Below are positions 8,381 through 17,166 of a DNA stretch of 64,000 bases, in pieces; the first letter of the stretch is position 1, and each line of letters opens with the position of its first letter. Source of the DNA: Bacillota bacterium (GTDB lineage: Bacteria; Bacillota; Limnochordia; Darwinibacteriales; DTU012); contig DUVS01000008.1 in the NCBI GenBank assembly GCA_012840925.1, forward strand, positions 22,155 to 86,154, written 5' to 3'. The notes beneath the pieces were generated by a model. That model was not told the origin of the DNA. It saw only the letters and a list, made by a program, of their open reading frames with translations, and ran no database searches. The position numbers and the translations under genes are program-made.

Positions 8381-9469
8381 ATGATGGCACGGATTCGCAA
8401 GTTCTTTGCAGGCGGCTGCACGCCTTTGGGGTTTTACTCGCTTTTTGACCAGATTATTGGCAAACAGGCTTATCGAATCTATATCCTTAAAGGTGGCCCC
8501 GGTACGGGGAAATCGACCTTGATGGCCGGCATTGCTGCTGAAATTTCAGCCTTGGGTTATGATTTGGAGCAGTTTCACTGTGCCTCTGACATCGATTCTC
8601 TGGATGGGATAGCCATACCTGCACTGAAATCGGCTGTAGTGGACGGCACAGCCCCTCACATTATTGATCCCAAGTACCCGGGCTGCGTTGAAAGAGTAAT
8701 CAACCTCGGTGAATTCTGGGATCACCGTGGAATTGGCGCCCAACGGGAGAAAATCATTGAGTTGACCGACCAGAACAAGGCCTGCTACCTGCGGGTGTAT
8801 CGTTACCTTAGGGCAGCCAAGGAACTTCATGATGATACCTATGAACTAAACAGCAGCTTAACGGATCTCAATCAGATAAATCAAATCGCGAACGATTTGA
8901 TCGAGGATATCTTTCCGGATCATGATCATCCGAGGCAAGTGGGAAAGCTGAGGAAGCTGTTCGCTTCGGCATATACTCCTCAAGGTCAAGTCAATGAACT
9001 CCACAGCATTATGGAAGATTTTTCTGCTCAGTATATTATCAAAGGAGAACCTGGCACCGGCAGAGATTCCATTCTGGATCGAATCGCCAACCATGCCTCG
9101 GCCAAAGGCTATGATGTGGAAGCTTACCCTTGCCCTCTCAGTCCAGAGCGGTTTGATCACCTGGCCCTGCCCCAATTGGGTGTGGCTGTTGTTTCATCCC
9201 ATGCGCCCCACATTTATGAGCACAGTAAGGCGAGAGTAATCAATCTTAATGATTACCTGGATCAAGCCGAACGGAGCACGTATCAATATGTTTTACACAA
9301 GAATTTTGTGCTCTTTGATGAGCTGATCAATCTAGCTCTGAAGCAGCTGCGCAGAGCAAAAGCAATTCACGATGATTTAGAGCAGAAATACATTCCGTTT
9401 ATGGACTACAGTAAACTGGAACGGGTTAAGGAGGAAATCCTCACCGATATCTTGACATTCATAAGGTAA
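8381..9469 (+). CDS. Tandem-duplicated P-loop ATPase (PRK06851-like)
   Basis: The 362-residue protein consists of two homologous halves. The first half (about 1-185) begins RKFFAGGCTPLGFYSLFD and has an intact Walker A GGPGTGKST (residues ~38-46). The second half (about 190-362) begins RKLFASAYTPQGQVNELHS and has a matching but broken loop GEPGTGRDS, in which the Walker lysine is Arg. Both halves share the order HxxSDxD-like or cysteine-containing strand, a conserved SxAPHI, and RVINL-EFWD / RVINLNDYLD. The likely arrangement is one catalytic and one non-catalytic nucleotide site, as in other tandem ATPases. Its cellular role is unknown. The gene lies between DUF951 and ychF in the same direction. 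Confidence 0.8.
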   Translation: MMARIRKFFAGGCTPLGFYSLFDQIIGKQAYRIYILKGGPGTGKSTLMAGIAAEISALGYDLEQFHCASDIDSLDGIAIPALKSAVVDGTAPHIIDPKYPGCVERVINLGEFWDHRGIGAQREKIIELTDQNKACYLRVYRYLRAAKELHDDTYELNSSLTDLNQINQIANDLIEDIFPDHDHPRQVGKLRKLFASAYTPQGQVNELHSIMEDFSAQYIIKGEPGTGRDSILDRIANHASAKGYDVEAYPCPLSPERFDHLALPQLGVAVVSSHAPHIYEHSKARVINLNDYLDQAERSTYQYVLHKNFVLFDELINLALKQLRRAKAIHDDLEQKYIPFMDYSKLERVKEEILTDILTFIR

Positions 9470-9507
9470 AGGGGCAAATTCCAAACAGGAGAGGTTGGGT
9501 CTTTGGC

Positions 9508-10587
9508 ATGGAAATTGGAATCGTGGGCTTGGCAAATGTGGGCAAATCGACATTGTTTAACGCTCTGACGCAGGCTGATGTACCAGCCTTGAACTATCCG
9601 TTTTGCACGATTGAGCCGAATGTGGGTGTGGTCATGATCCCAGATCAGCGCCTTTTGGCTGTAGCCGATCTGGTGCAGCCAGAAAAGGTGACCGGCTCGG
9701 TGATCAAGTTTGTCGATATTGCCGGCCTGGTACGGGGAGCCAGCAAAGGCGAAGGTTTGGGGAACCAGTTTCTGGCCCAGATCCGCGAAGTGGACGCCAT
9801 TATTCATCTGATTCGCACCTTCAGGAATCCGAATGTGAGCTCTGTCGAGGGAGAAGTGGATCCTTTAAGGGATTTGGAAATCGTGGAAACCGAACTGATG
9901 CTGGCTGATTTACAAACGCTGGAGAACCGCATGGAGCGAGTGAGCCGGTTGCTGAAAACCGGCGAGAAGAAGTATCGGGAGCAGCTGACGGTGTTGGAGG
10001 AAGCCCACCACCATCTCAATCAGGGCAGAGTTGATGCCCTCAACCCGGACAAGTTCCCCCCAGATCTACGGCTGTTATCCACAAAGCCGGTGGTTTACGT
10101 ACTCAATGTGGACGAGGATCAGCTGATGGATCCGGGAACGATTGAGTCATTTGAGATAATCAAGACCAGGGCTGCAGCTAGAAACAGTGAAGTAATCCTA
10201 CTCTGTGCCGCCGTGGAAGCAGAACTTGCCAAGCTCGATTCCGACGAAGCCCAGGAATATTTCCAGGAGTTTGGGCTTCAGGAGTCGGGATTACACCGGA
10301 TTATCAAGGCAGGATATCGCTTGCTGGACTTAGTTACATTCTATACGATCAAGGGTGTTGAGACCCGATCTTGGTTGGTTCCCCGTGGAACATTGGCACC
10401 TCAGGCGGCAGGGAAAGTCCATTCTGACATGGAACGGGGATTCATCAAGGCAGAAGTTGTGGCTGCGGACAAGCTGATCGGCTGCGGCTCTTTTGCCAAA
10501 GCGAAAGAACAAGGCGCTGTGCGGCTGGAAGGTAAAGAATATGTGGTCCAGGATGGCGATGTGATTTTATTTCATTTCAATGTTTGA
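9508..10587 (+). CDS. ychF: Redox/translation-associated GTPase YchF (OLA1 family)
   Basis: YchF is a ribosome-associated P-loop NTPase that prefers ATP over GTP. The 359-residue protein is full length. G1 is GLANVGKST (residues 7-15), the switch region is NYPFCTIEPN, G3 is DIAGLVRGASKGEGLGN, and the altered G4 motif NVDE replaces the usual NKxD and explains the ATP preference. A helical hairpin region and a C-terminal TGS domain (ending KEYVVQDGDVILFHFNV) follow. The stop codon is inside the -35 box of the downstream rpsF promoter, so the two units are packed tightly. Confidence 0.97.
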   Translation: MEIGIVGLANVGKSTLFNALTQADVPALNYPFCTIEPNVGVVMIPDQRLLAVADLVQPEKVTGSVIKFVDIAGLVRGASKGEGLGNQFLAQIREVDAIIHLIRTFRNPNVSSVEGEVDPLRDLEIVETELMLADLQTLENRMERVSRLLKTGEKKYREQLTVLEEAHHHLNQGRVDALNPDKFPPDLRLLSTKPVVYVLNVDEDQLMDPGTIESFEIIKTRAAARNSEVILLCAAVEAELAKLDSDEAQEYFQEFGLQESGLHRIIKAGYRLLDLVTFYTIKGVETRSWLVPRGTLAPQAAGKVHSDMERGFIKAEVVAADKLIGCGSFAKAKEQGAVRLEGKEYVVQDGDVILFHFNV

Positions 10588-10613
10588 CTTATCTAAATTT
10601 GTAGTGGTATAAT
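10584..10613 (+). promoter_or_regulatory. Sigma-A promoter of the rpsF-ssb-rpsR operon
   Basis: TTGACT (10584-10589) and a perfect TATAAT (10608-10613) are spaced by 18 nt. The -35 box overlaps the ychF stop codon. Confidence 0.85.
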
Positions 10614-10619
10614 AAAACA

Positions 10620-10676
10620 TGCCCTGCCCCGGGGTGAACCGGGGCCGTTAGTCCAGAGGGAGGAGGTGAGCCGACG
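10620..10676 (+). ncRNA. Candidate rpsF leader (S6:S18-binding autoregulatory motif)
   Basis: The predicted leader holds a 7-bp GC stem, gccccgg (10626-10632) with ccggggc (10639-10645), closed by a ggtgaa loop. It is followed immediately by CCG (10645-10647), then by GGGAGGAGG and the rpsF start. A hairpin with an exposed CCG just before rpsF is the known form of the S6:S18 leader. I see the hairpin and the CCG. Binding is inferred from family knowledge. Confidence 0.5.
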
Positions 10677-10967
10677 GTGCGTGCCTATGAATTGATGTTG
10701 TTGCTTAACCCACAGCTGGAAGAAGAAGCAGTGGAAGCTGTGATTCAAAAAACCACAGAAATCGTAACATCACGAAATGGTGAAATCGAGAATATTGACC
10801 GCTGGGGTAAGCGCAAACTCGCCTACGAGGTACAAGATCTCACCGAAGGCTTCTATGTGGTAATCCGCTTCAAAGCAGATAACGAAGCGACTACTGAAGT
10901 CGATCGTGTGCTTAAGATTACCGAGGAAGTACTTCGTTTTCTGCTCGTTCGTACTGATAAAGAATGA
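10677..10967 (+). CDS. rpsF: 30S ribosomal protein S6
   Basis: The 96-residue S6 protein binds the central domain of 16S rRNA together with S18. It begins RAYELMLLLNPQLEEE and contains NIDRWGKRKLAYEVQDLTEGFYV, the family signature. The start is GTG 10677, preceded by GGGAGGAGGTGAG. It is the first gene of the rpsF-ssb-rpsR operon, the usual bacterial order. Confidence 0.98.
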   Translation: MRAYELMLLLNPQLEEEAVEAVIQKTTEIVTSRNGEIENIDRWGKRKLAYEVQDLTEGFYVVIRFKADNEATTEVDRVLKITEEVLRFLLVRTDKE

Positions 10968-10985
10968 GCAAAGGAGTGATCAACG

Positions 10986-11363
10986 GTGTTGAATCGCATA
11001 ATCCTTATTGGGCGGTTGGTCGCAGATCCTCAGTTGCGCTACACACAGAGCGGAGTTGCGGTTACATCTTTTACCATCGCTGTCGATCGATCGTTTAGTT
11101 CACAAAATGGAGAACGGGAAACGGATTTTATTGACATAGTCACCTGGCGCAAGCTGGCAGAAACTTGTGCCAATCATCTCAACAAAGGCCGTTTGGTGGC
11201 AGTTGAAGGAAGGTTGCAAATCCGTTCCTACGATGATCGTGATGGCATCCGCCGCAAAGCTGCGGAAGTAGTGGCTGATCAAGTACAGTTCCTTGATTGG
11301 CCCAGCCGTGAATCAGAACCAACAGACCTGCCCGAATCAGGATTTGATGATGTTCCATTTTAA
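10986..11363 (+). CDS. ssb: Single-stranded DNA-binding protein
   Basis: SSB coats single-stranded DNA and recruits replication and repair partners. An OB fold spans residues 1-105 (MLNRIILIGRLVADPQLRYT, VTSFTIAVDR, FIDIVTWRKLAE, LVAVEGRLQIRSY). It is followed by a very short linker and the acidic partner-binding tip DDVPF, slightly different from the classical DDDIPF. At 125 residues it is shorter than B. subtilis SsbA because the glycine/glutamine-rich linker is almost missing. The start codon is GTG. It lies between the S6 and S18 genes. Confidence 0.97.
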   Translation: MLNRIILIGRLVADPQLRYTQSGVAVTSFTIAVDRSFSSQNGERETDFIDIVTWRKLAETCANHLNKGRLVAVEGRLQIRSYDDRDGIRRKAAEVVADQVQFLDWPSRESEPTDLPESGFDDVPF

Positions 11364-11388
11364 TCAAACAGATTTGGAGGCTGGATAA

Positions 11389-11619
11389 ATGGTCAGAGAA
11401 AAAGGCCGCAGAGGCAGGAAGAAGGTCTGTGCCTTTTGTGTTGATAAAATTGCGCAGGTCGATTACAAAGATGTCGGCCGGTTGCGGAAATATGTAACTG
11501 AACGAGGCAAGATCTTACCTCGGCGAATTTCCGGAAACTGCGCGATTCATCAACGGCAATTGACAGGCGCCATAAAACGGGCCCGTCAAATGGCATTGAT
11601 GCCATATACAGTAGAGTAA
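11389..11619 (+). CDS. rpsR: 30S ribosomal protein S18
   Basis: The 76-residue S18 protein carries the hallmark region [24 protein letters not shown]. The N-terminal C-x2-C (CAFC) and a downstream cysteine/histidine (GNCAIH) suggest the zinc-binding form of S18. It is the last gene of the rpsF operon and is followed within 5 bp by a strong terminator. Confidence 0.98.
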   Translation: MVREKGRRGRKKVCAFCVDKIAQVDYKDVGRLRKYVTERGKILPRRISGNCAIHQRQLTGAIKRARQMALMPYTVE

Positions 11620-11623
11620 CGGA

Positions 11624-11649
11624 GGAGCAGCACAGCTGCTCCTTTTTTT
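11624..11649 (+). terminator. Rho-independent terminator of the rpsF operon
   Basis: An 8-bp stem ggagcagc/gctgctcc with a 3-nt loop is followed directly by seven T residues (11643-11649). Confidence 0.92.
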
Positions 11650-11732
11650 ACCGCAGGAACGGGCGGCAGGACTAAACCTTAAGATGCAGAAGTACAGTAT
11701 GAGTTATGATTAGGCGGGACGGTGAAGGTTCT

Positions 11733-12683
11733 TTGAAAACTCGTGCAGTAACCGAAGGAGCGATGTCGGCTGTAATAATTGTCCTTTTGAGCTGCTTCAA
11801 TTTCACGTTTGGTTTTGTCGGCCCTCTGATTCCCATACCACTGGCCATGGTTGTCTACCGCCATGGATTAAAAGCCGGTATGGCAGTTTCATTTGTTTCA
11901 GCGGCAGTTACCTCACTAATCCTTGCATCACCAATCATTGGCCTTGATTTGATGATCATCGGCATTCTGGGAATTGCCATCGGATTAGCTGTCAAAGAAG
12001 GTTTCAGTTTCACCTACATCTTTATCGTTGGTGTGGGGGCGTCAGTTATTGCGTCAGTTTTGCGATTGTTCACCTTTTCGCTGATAGCTGGCTATAGCCT
12101 GATAGAAGAATTTGCAGTATTATGGGAAGGTGTTAGCCAGCAGGTGCTTGAGTTTTGGCAAGCTGCGGACATGCCCACGGAGATCATGGCTCAATATACA
12201 GAGCTGATAACCAACATGCCCACACTGTTCCAGATGCTGCTGCCCGTATCGGTTCTGATTTACGGTATCTTTGAGACTGTCATTTGTTTGTTGGGATTGG
12301 GTATTGTGTTTAGGCGCTTTGGCGTGTCGCTGCCGCGGATACCCCGGTTCATCCACTGGAAACTGCCTTGGTACTTCGTTTGGGGATTTATTGCCTGTAA
12401 AGCAATGGCAATTATCCTTGCTTATTTTCCCAGTCACATTGTCCAAGTCATCGTACTTAATCTGGATTTGTTCTTTTCAGGAGCATTCTTTATTCAAGGT
12501 TTGGCGATTATGTGGTTTTTCATGACCCAGGCGGAGATCAGCAAGGTAGTAAGGGTTTTGATTACCGCCGTGGCTTTGGTAACAGGAAATGTGTTGGTTT
12601 ATTACATCCTCACCATGTTGGGAGTCATGGACACCTGGTTTGACATTCGCAAACTCAATAACGCAGGCAAAGGGGGTTACTAA
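11733..12683 (+). CDS. YybS-like membrane protein (DUF2232)
   Basis: This hydrophobic protein of about 316 residues has about eight membrane segments and matches the DUF2232 (YybS) family. That family is regularly found between rpsR and rplI in Firmicutes, and its function is unknown. The start is ambiguous. An ATG at 11706 has little ribosome-binding sequence, whereas TTG 11733 follows GGTGAAGG and places KTRAVTEGAM at the N-terminus, where the family normally begins. I therefore prefer TTG 11733. rplI follows after one base. Confidence 0.85.
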   Translation: MKTRAVTEGAMSAVIIVLLSCFNFTFGFVGPLIPIPLAMVVYRHGLKAGMAVSFVSAAVTSLILASPIIGLDLMIIGILGIAIGLAVKEGFSFTYIFIVGVGASVIASVLRLFTFSLIAGYSLIEEFAVLWEGVSQQVLEFWQAADMPTEIMAQYTELITNMPTLFQMLLPVSVLIYGIFETVICLLGLGIVFRRFGVSLPRIPRFIHWKLPWYFVWGFIACKAMAIILAYFPSHIVQVIVLNLDLFFSGAFFIQGLAIMWFFMTQAEISKVVRVLITAVALVTGNVLVYYILTMLGVMDTWFDIRKLNNAGKGGY

Positions 12684-12684
12684 G

Positions 12685-13131
12685 ATGGAGGTTATCCTTC
12701 AGCAAGATGTAAAAGGTTTGGGGAAAAAGGGAGATGTGGTTAACGTTGCCGATGGTTATGGGCGTAATTTCCTATTACCCCGGGGCTTGGCAGTTCCAGC
12801 CACGGCTGGCAATCTTAGACAGGTAGATCTGGAAAAAGAAACTCAGAAGCAGAAGCGAGAGCGGGAGCTGAAAGAGGCAGAGGAAGTAGCAGCAAGGCTG
12901 CAAGGCCAGAAACTACAGATTACCACCAAAGTTGGTGAATCGGGCAAACTGTTTGGTTCCATCACCAGTCAAGAGATTGCCGAAAGGCTGCAGCGTCAAT
13001 ATAAGGTTGAAATTGACAAGAGGAAAATTGACCTGGAAGAGCCAATCAAGAGCGTAGGAAAGCATCCGGTCAAGATTCGGATCCACCCGAAGGTACAGGT
13101 GGAAATAATTGTTCAAGTCACAGAAGGTTAA
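12685..13131 (+). CDS. rplI: 50S ribosomal protein L9
   Basis: The 148-residue L9 protein has the classical opening MEVILQQDVKGLGKKGDVVNVADGYGRNFLLPRGLA, a long connecting helix rich in K/E/Q, and a C-terminal domain with GKLFGSITSQEIAE and a DKRKIDL strand. The ATG at 12685 follows the DUF2232 stop by one base, with AAAGGGGG as the ribosome binding site. In many relatives dnaB follows directly; here lonC does. Confidence 0.98.
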   Translation: MEVILQQDVKGLGKKGDVVNVADGYGRNFLLPRGLAVPATAGNLRQVDLEKETQKQKRERELKEAEEVAARLQGQKLQITTKVGESGKLFGSITSQEIAERLQRQYKVEIDKRKIDLEEPIKSVGKHPVKIRIHPKVQVEIIVQVTEG

Positions 13132-13141
13132 GGAGATACGC

Positions 13142-15073
13142 ATGTTTGGGGAATCGAAAAACAACAGCCTGGATCGGATCAATGCCGATCAACGCAGTAT
13201 TAATCACAAAATATCCGCTCTGTTTGAACTCCTGAGTGAGCTCCATGGTTCAGAACAGTTGATTCTCAAAGCCGGTAAGCTCGATGCCCTACAGCTGATG
13301 GATTCCAGCAAGGTTACGGAAAGGCTGGTGGCTCTGGAACGACTGGTTTATGAAGACCCCACCATTGATCAAGACTATGCAGAGGCAGATCTGGATGAGG
13401 TTATCAAAGAACTGGAAGACAATATAGCTCACATGATAGCCAAACAGACAGTCGAAAAAGAATTGGATGCTAAAGTTGCTGCCCTGATGCAAAAGCGCCA
13501 TCAGGAATATCTGCAGGAAATACAGGCGGAAGTACTCAAACAGGAATTAGGAGCAGATAATGCCCAAACATTAAGGAAGTATGCGCAACTGGAAATGCTG
13601 GAGCAAAAGAAGTTGGCTGCGTCAGCCATGGATCTGATGCGGCCGGCGAAACTGTCTCAAATTGTGGGGCAGCGCAGTGCCTTGAACGCATTGGTGACAA
13701 AGCTCAGCTCACCCTTTCCACAGCATATCATCATCTACGGCCCGCCGGGAGTTGGCAAAACAACGGCAGCCCGCCTGGCCTTGGATTATGCGAAAACCCG
13801 CCCCTATACGCCGTTTGCTGAGGACGCACCGTTTGTTGAAGTGGATGGTACCACTCTGCGCTGGGATCCACGGGAAGTAACGAATCCGCTATTAGGTTCG
13901 GTGCATGATCCTATCTATCAAGGCGCCAGGCGTGATTTGGCAGATGGGGCTATCCCTGAGCCAAAACTGGGCCTGGTGACAAAAGCCCATGGCGGGGTGC
14001 TGTTTATCGATGAAATCGGTGAGCTGGACCCGTTGCTCCAAAACAAGCTTTTGAAGGTTCTGGAAGATAAGCGGGTGATGTTTGAATCGGCATATTTTGA
14101 TCCCGATGATCCACGGGTGCCGAAATGGATTCGGAAGTTGTTCACCGATGGTGCGCCTGCGGATTTAATCCTCATCGGGGCCACCACCAAAGACCCAAGT
14201 GAAATAAATCCGGCACTGAGATCTCGCTGTGCCGAGATCTTTTTTGATCCGCTGTCGGAAAAAGACATCGAATTGATCGTGGGCTCGGCAGCTGAACGCT
14301 TAGGCATCGACCTTGAACACGAACTGTGCAGGATGATTGCGGAATATACGATTGAGGGCCGGCAGGCAGTGAGATTGCTGGCCGATGCCTACAGCGCTGC
14401 CCTCTTTCGCCATTGTGAAAAGGACGAAGACCCAACCAGCCTGGAAATCACAAAGGCAGATCTGCTGTCAGTAATTCAGGCAGCCCGGCTAATCCCGATG
14501 AATCACACCAGAGCATCCAAGCAGCCGGAAATTGGCCAGGTTTTCGGGCTGGGTGTTGCCGGCTTCCTGGGCTCTGTGATTGAAATCGAGGCAGTGGCAT
14601 TTCCTGCGGCCCAAAAGGGTAAAGGTGTAGTCCGGTTCAATGATACTGCCGGAAGTATGGCTAAAGACAGTGTTTTCAATGCCGCTTCTGTGTTCAGGAT
14701 GTTAACCGGGAAAGAACTGAGCGATTATGATATCCATGTGAATGTGGTCGGTGGAGGGAATATCGACGGGCCCTCGGCTGGAGTGGCTGTTTTGTTGGCA
14801 ATTTATTCTGCCGTTAAACAAGTACCTATGCCTCAAGATATCGCCATTACCGGTGAGATATCGATACGCGGCAAGATTAAACCGGTTGGAGGCATCCCCG
14901 AAAAAATCTATGGCGCTAAAAGAGCAGGTATCCGCCGGGTCTATATTCCGAAAGCCAATTTGGACGGCATTGTAAACCGCGATTACGGCCTGGAGATTAT
15001 TGGTGTGGCCCATGTCAATGAACTGATGGCCCATTTTTTTCCAAACTCGCTGCTGGGAAGTGAGGTGGGATAA
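13142..15073 (+). CDS. lonC: LonC-type ATP-dependent protease
   Basis: This Lon-family protease is characteristic of endospore formers. The 643-residue protein has an N-terminal coiled-coil region (about 15-165) in place of the classical Lon substrate domain. The AAA+ module carries Walker A GPPGVGKT (200-207) and Walker B LFIDEIGELD (about 287-296). The C-terminal Lon protease domain carries the Ser-Lys dyad: Ser545 in DGPSAGVA and Lys588 in GIPEKIYGAKRAG. The 43-residue spacing equals that of E. coli Lon S679-K722. The chosen ATG 13142 follows AAGGAG. aroE starts immediately after its stop codon, implying co-transcription. Confidence 0.92.
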   Translation: MFGESKNNSLDRINADQRSINHKISALFELLSELHGSEQLILKAGKLDALQLMDSSKVTERLVALERLVYEDPTIDQDYAEADLDEVIKELEDNIAHMIAKQTVEKELDAKVAALMQKRHQEYLQEIQAEVLKQELGADNAQTLRKYAQLEMLEQKKLAASAMDLMRPAKLSQIVGQRSALNALVTKLSSPFPQHIIIYGPPGVGKTTAARLALDYAKTRPYTPFAEDAPFVEVDGTTLRWDPREVTNPLLGSVHDPIYQGARRDLADGAIPEPKLGLVTKAHGGVLFIDEIGELDPLLQNKLLKVLEDKRVMFESAYFDPDDPRVPKWIRKLFTDGAPADLILIGATTKDPSEINPALRSRCAEIFFDPLSEKDIELIVGSAAERLGIDLEHELCRMIAEYTIEGRQAVRLLADAYSAALFRHCEKDEDPTSLEITKADLLSVIQAARLIPMNHTRASKQPEIGQVFGLGVAGFLGSVIEIEAVAFPAAQKGKGVVRFNDTAGSMAKDSVFNAASVFRMLTGKELSDYDIHVNVVGGGNIDGPSAGVAVLLAIYSAVKQVPMPQDIAITGEISIRGKIKPVGGIPEKIYGAKRAGIRRVYIPKANLDGIVNRDYGLEIIGVAHVNELMAHFFPNSLLGSEVG

Positions 15074-15937
15074 ATGGAGTTGTTGGGAGTGATCGGCAAT
15101 CCCATTGCCCACTCTCTATCTCCGGTTATGCACAATACAGCTTTGGCAGCTGCCGGGAAGAAAGCAGTCTATCTACCCTTTTTGGTGAAACATGAAGAAC
15201 TCGCTCAAGCCATTTACGGAGCCCAGGCTTTAGGGTTCACAGGCCTTAATGTAACGATACCTTTTAAGGAGCAGGTCCTGCCTTACCTTACCGAGCTAAC
15301 TCCTGAGGCAGAGGTGATCAAATCGGTAAACACAATTGCTTTCATCGCGGATCGGATTGTGGGGCACACCACTGATGGGATCGGCTTTATTGCAGCTGCC
15401 AAACATGAATTGAATTTTGATTTCATCAGGAAAACCGTGCTGGTCATTGGCGCCGGCGGTGCAGCCAGGGCCATCGTTGCCCAGCTTTTGGCACACCAAT
15501 GCCGTGTTTACATCACCAACCGGACTGATCACCGGGCCCGGGCCCTTCTTACCCTTGGAGATAACGCTCGAGAGCAAATGACAGTTGTGCCAATGCAGCT
15601 GGAAAGCTTAAGGGAAATCATGGATCAAGTGGAAGTAGTGATCAATACTACTTCTGTGGGCATGGCTAAACCAGCAGCACCAACTTCCAGCAACTCACAG
15701 GATCAAACCCAGGTACCTATACCAGCCGAGTTGTTATTACCGCAGCATCTTGTCATTGATATCATCTATAATCCAAAACAGACCTTGTTTTTGGAGATGG
15801 CCAGCCAAAGGGGCTGCCGCATCCAAAATGGTGTGGGAATGCTGGTTTGGCAGGCTGTTAAAGCGTGGGAATTCTGGTGGGGTATCACTCCACCTCTCGA
15901 CAAAATGTATCAGGCTGTGAAAGCCTCACTATCATAA
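15074..15937 (+). CDS. aroE: Shikimate dehydrogenase
   Basis: AroE reduces 3-dehydroshikimate to shikimate with NADPH in aromatic amino acid synthesis. The 287-residue protein has the substrate-site GNPIAHSLSPVMHN (8-21), the catalytic NVTIPFKE with its lysine near residue 66, TTDGIGF, and the dinucleotide-binding loop GAGGAARA followed by NRT. The C-terminal region ends in the usual helix (MLVWQAVKAWEFWWG). Its ATG directly abuts the lonC stop. No other shikimate-pathway gene is in the window. The downstream terminator overlaps its last codons. Confidence 0.96.
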   Translation: MELLGVIGNPIAHSLSPVMHNTALAAAGKKAVYLPFLVKHEELAQAIYGAQALGFTGLNVTIPFKEQVLPYLTELTPEAEVIKSVNTIAFIADRIVGHTTDGIGFIAAAKHELNFDFIRKTVLVIGAGGAARAIVAQLLAHQCRVYITNRTDHRARALLTLGDNAREQMTVVPMQLESLREIMDQVEVVINTTSVGMAKPAAPTSSNSQDQTQVPIPAELLLPQHLVIDIIYNPKQTLFLEMASQRGCRIQNGVGMLVWQAVKAWEFWWGITPPLDKMYQAVKASLS

Positions 15938-15968
15938 GCGTTGATGCTTAAAGACAGTGAGGCTTTTT
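15921..15968 (+). terminator. Terminator after aroE
   Basis: The outer stem aagcctcact (15921-15930) pairs with agtgaggctt (15956-15965) and encloses a smaller taagc/gctta hairpin. A run of T follows. The left arm lies within the aroE coding end. Confidence 0.85.
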
Positions 15969-16005
15969 GCTGAGGTTATTGCGGGATGAAACTCTGATCA
16001 TATGT

Positions 16006-17166
16006 TCACGCCAGCAGCTGGGCGCCTTCGCTGGCATTGAAAACGTAGATCCGGGGCTGTAAGCCTGTCTGGTGCGGATAATGTTCCAGTACAACAGCCT
16101 TAAGCTGGTCAATAGAGTGATCAGCAACCAGAGATACGGTGCACCCTCCAAACCCGGCACCGGTCATCCGCGAACCATAGGTTCCTGGAACACTTTGGGC
16201 CAACTCAACCAGAAGGTCCAGTTCTTTACAGCTTACCTCGTAGTCATCCCTGAGGCTGGTATGGGATTGGTTCATCAGCTGCCCAAACTCTTGCAGCTTG
16301 CCTGCGGCCAGGAATTTTACCGCATCAAGAACCCGTTGATTTTCCGTAATCACGTGCCGTGCCCGTTTGCGTAAATCGAGCGGTAGCTTTTCAACTAAAT
16401 CGAGGTTCATGACACTGACATCACGTAACGCCCTGATGTGGGGTAAGTCCTTTTTCAGCTCTTCTACCGCTTTTTCACACTGGCTGCGCCGGAGATTGTA
16501 CTCGGAACTGACCAGGCCCCGCTTGACTCCGCTGTCAATTACCACAACGCTGGCCTGGTTTACTGCAAAAGGCGCCGGCACTAAATCATAGTCCAGCGAT
16601 CGGCAGTCCAGAAACAGCACATGCCCTTGTTTTCCCAGCATGGATATGAACTGATCCATAATGCCGCAGTTAACGCCCACGAACTCATTTTCAGCTCGCT
16701 GAGCCAGTTTGATCAGTTCCACCGCTCCGGTGTCCAAACCATTGAGACTACGGATCAGTAAAGCACTGCCCACTTCCAGGGCCGCGGATGAGGACAAACC
16801 TGCCCCTTGAGGAACATTCCCGGTCAGGACGATATTCATACCCTTTAGTGGTGTGAATTCAAGGAATTTGGCGCAAACACCGCGGATATAATTGGTCCAG
16901 GTAGCAGCGGTGCTGCGTTCCAGATCCTGAAGGGAGAACCGGTCACCGCTTTGAAAATCCAAGGAATAGAGATGGACCTCCTGATCGTTTCTCAGTGATC
17001 CAGCAAGCATGATTTGGGCATCAATTGCCATTGGCAGCACATAGCCGTCGTTGTAGTCGGTATGTTCACCGATAAGGTTCACTCGTCCCGGAGCTCTGAC
17101 CACAATCGGTTCATCAGCGATGGGGAAGCGGCGGCGAAAAGCCTCAGCCATTTCACGGGCATTCAT
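16006..17166 (-). CDS. galK: Galactokinase
   Basis: GalK phosphorylates alpha-D-galactose to galactose-1-phosphate, the first step of the Leloir pathway. The 386-residue protein has all GHMP-kinase motifs: the galactokinase signature RAPGRVNLIGEHTDYNDG (24-41), the ATP loop PQGAGLSSSAAL (119-130) and the C-terminal SRMTGAGFGGCTVSL. It overlaps galT by 4 bp in the order galT-galK, so the two are translationally coupled. No galE is present here. The gene is convergent with aroE. Confidence 0.97.
   Translation of the reverse strand: MNAREMAEAFRRRFPIADEPIVVRAPGRVNLIGEHTDYNDGYVLPMAIDAQIMLAGSLRNDQEVHLYSLDFQSGDRFSLQDLERSTAATWTNYIRGVCAKFLEFTPLKGMNIVLTGNVPQGAGLSSSAALEVGSALLIRSLNGLDTGAVELIKLAQRAENEFVGVNCGIMDQFISMLGKQGHVLFLDCRSLDYDLVPAPFAVNQASVVVIDSGVKRGLVSSEYNLRRSQCEKAVEELKKDLPHIRALRDVSVMNLDLVEKLPLDLRKRARHVITENQRVLDAVKFLAAGKLQEFGQLMNQSHTSLRDDYEVSCKELDLLVELAQSVPGTYGSRMTGAGFGGCTVSLVADHSIDQLKAVVLEHYPHQTGLQPRIYVFNASEGAQLLA

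Noticed and set aside
10381..10396. Second parS-like site (CCCCGTGGAACATT) within ychF
   Set aside because: Only one half of the palindrome matches and it lies in codons conserved in ychF.
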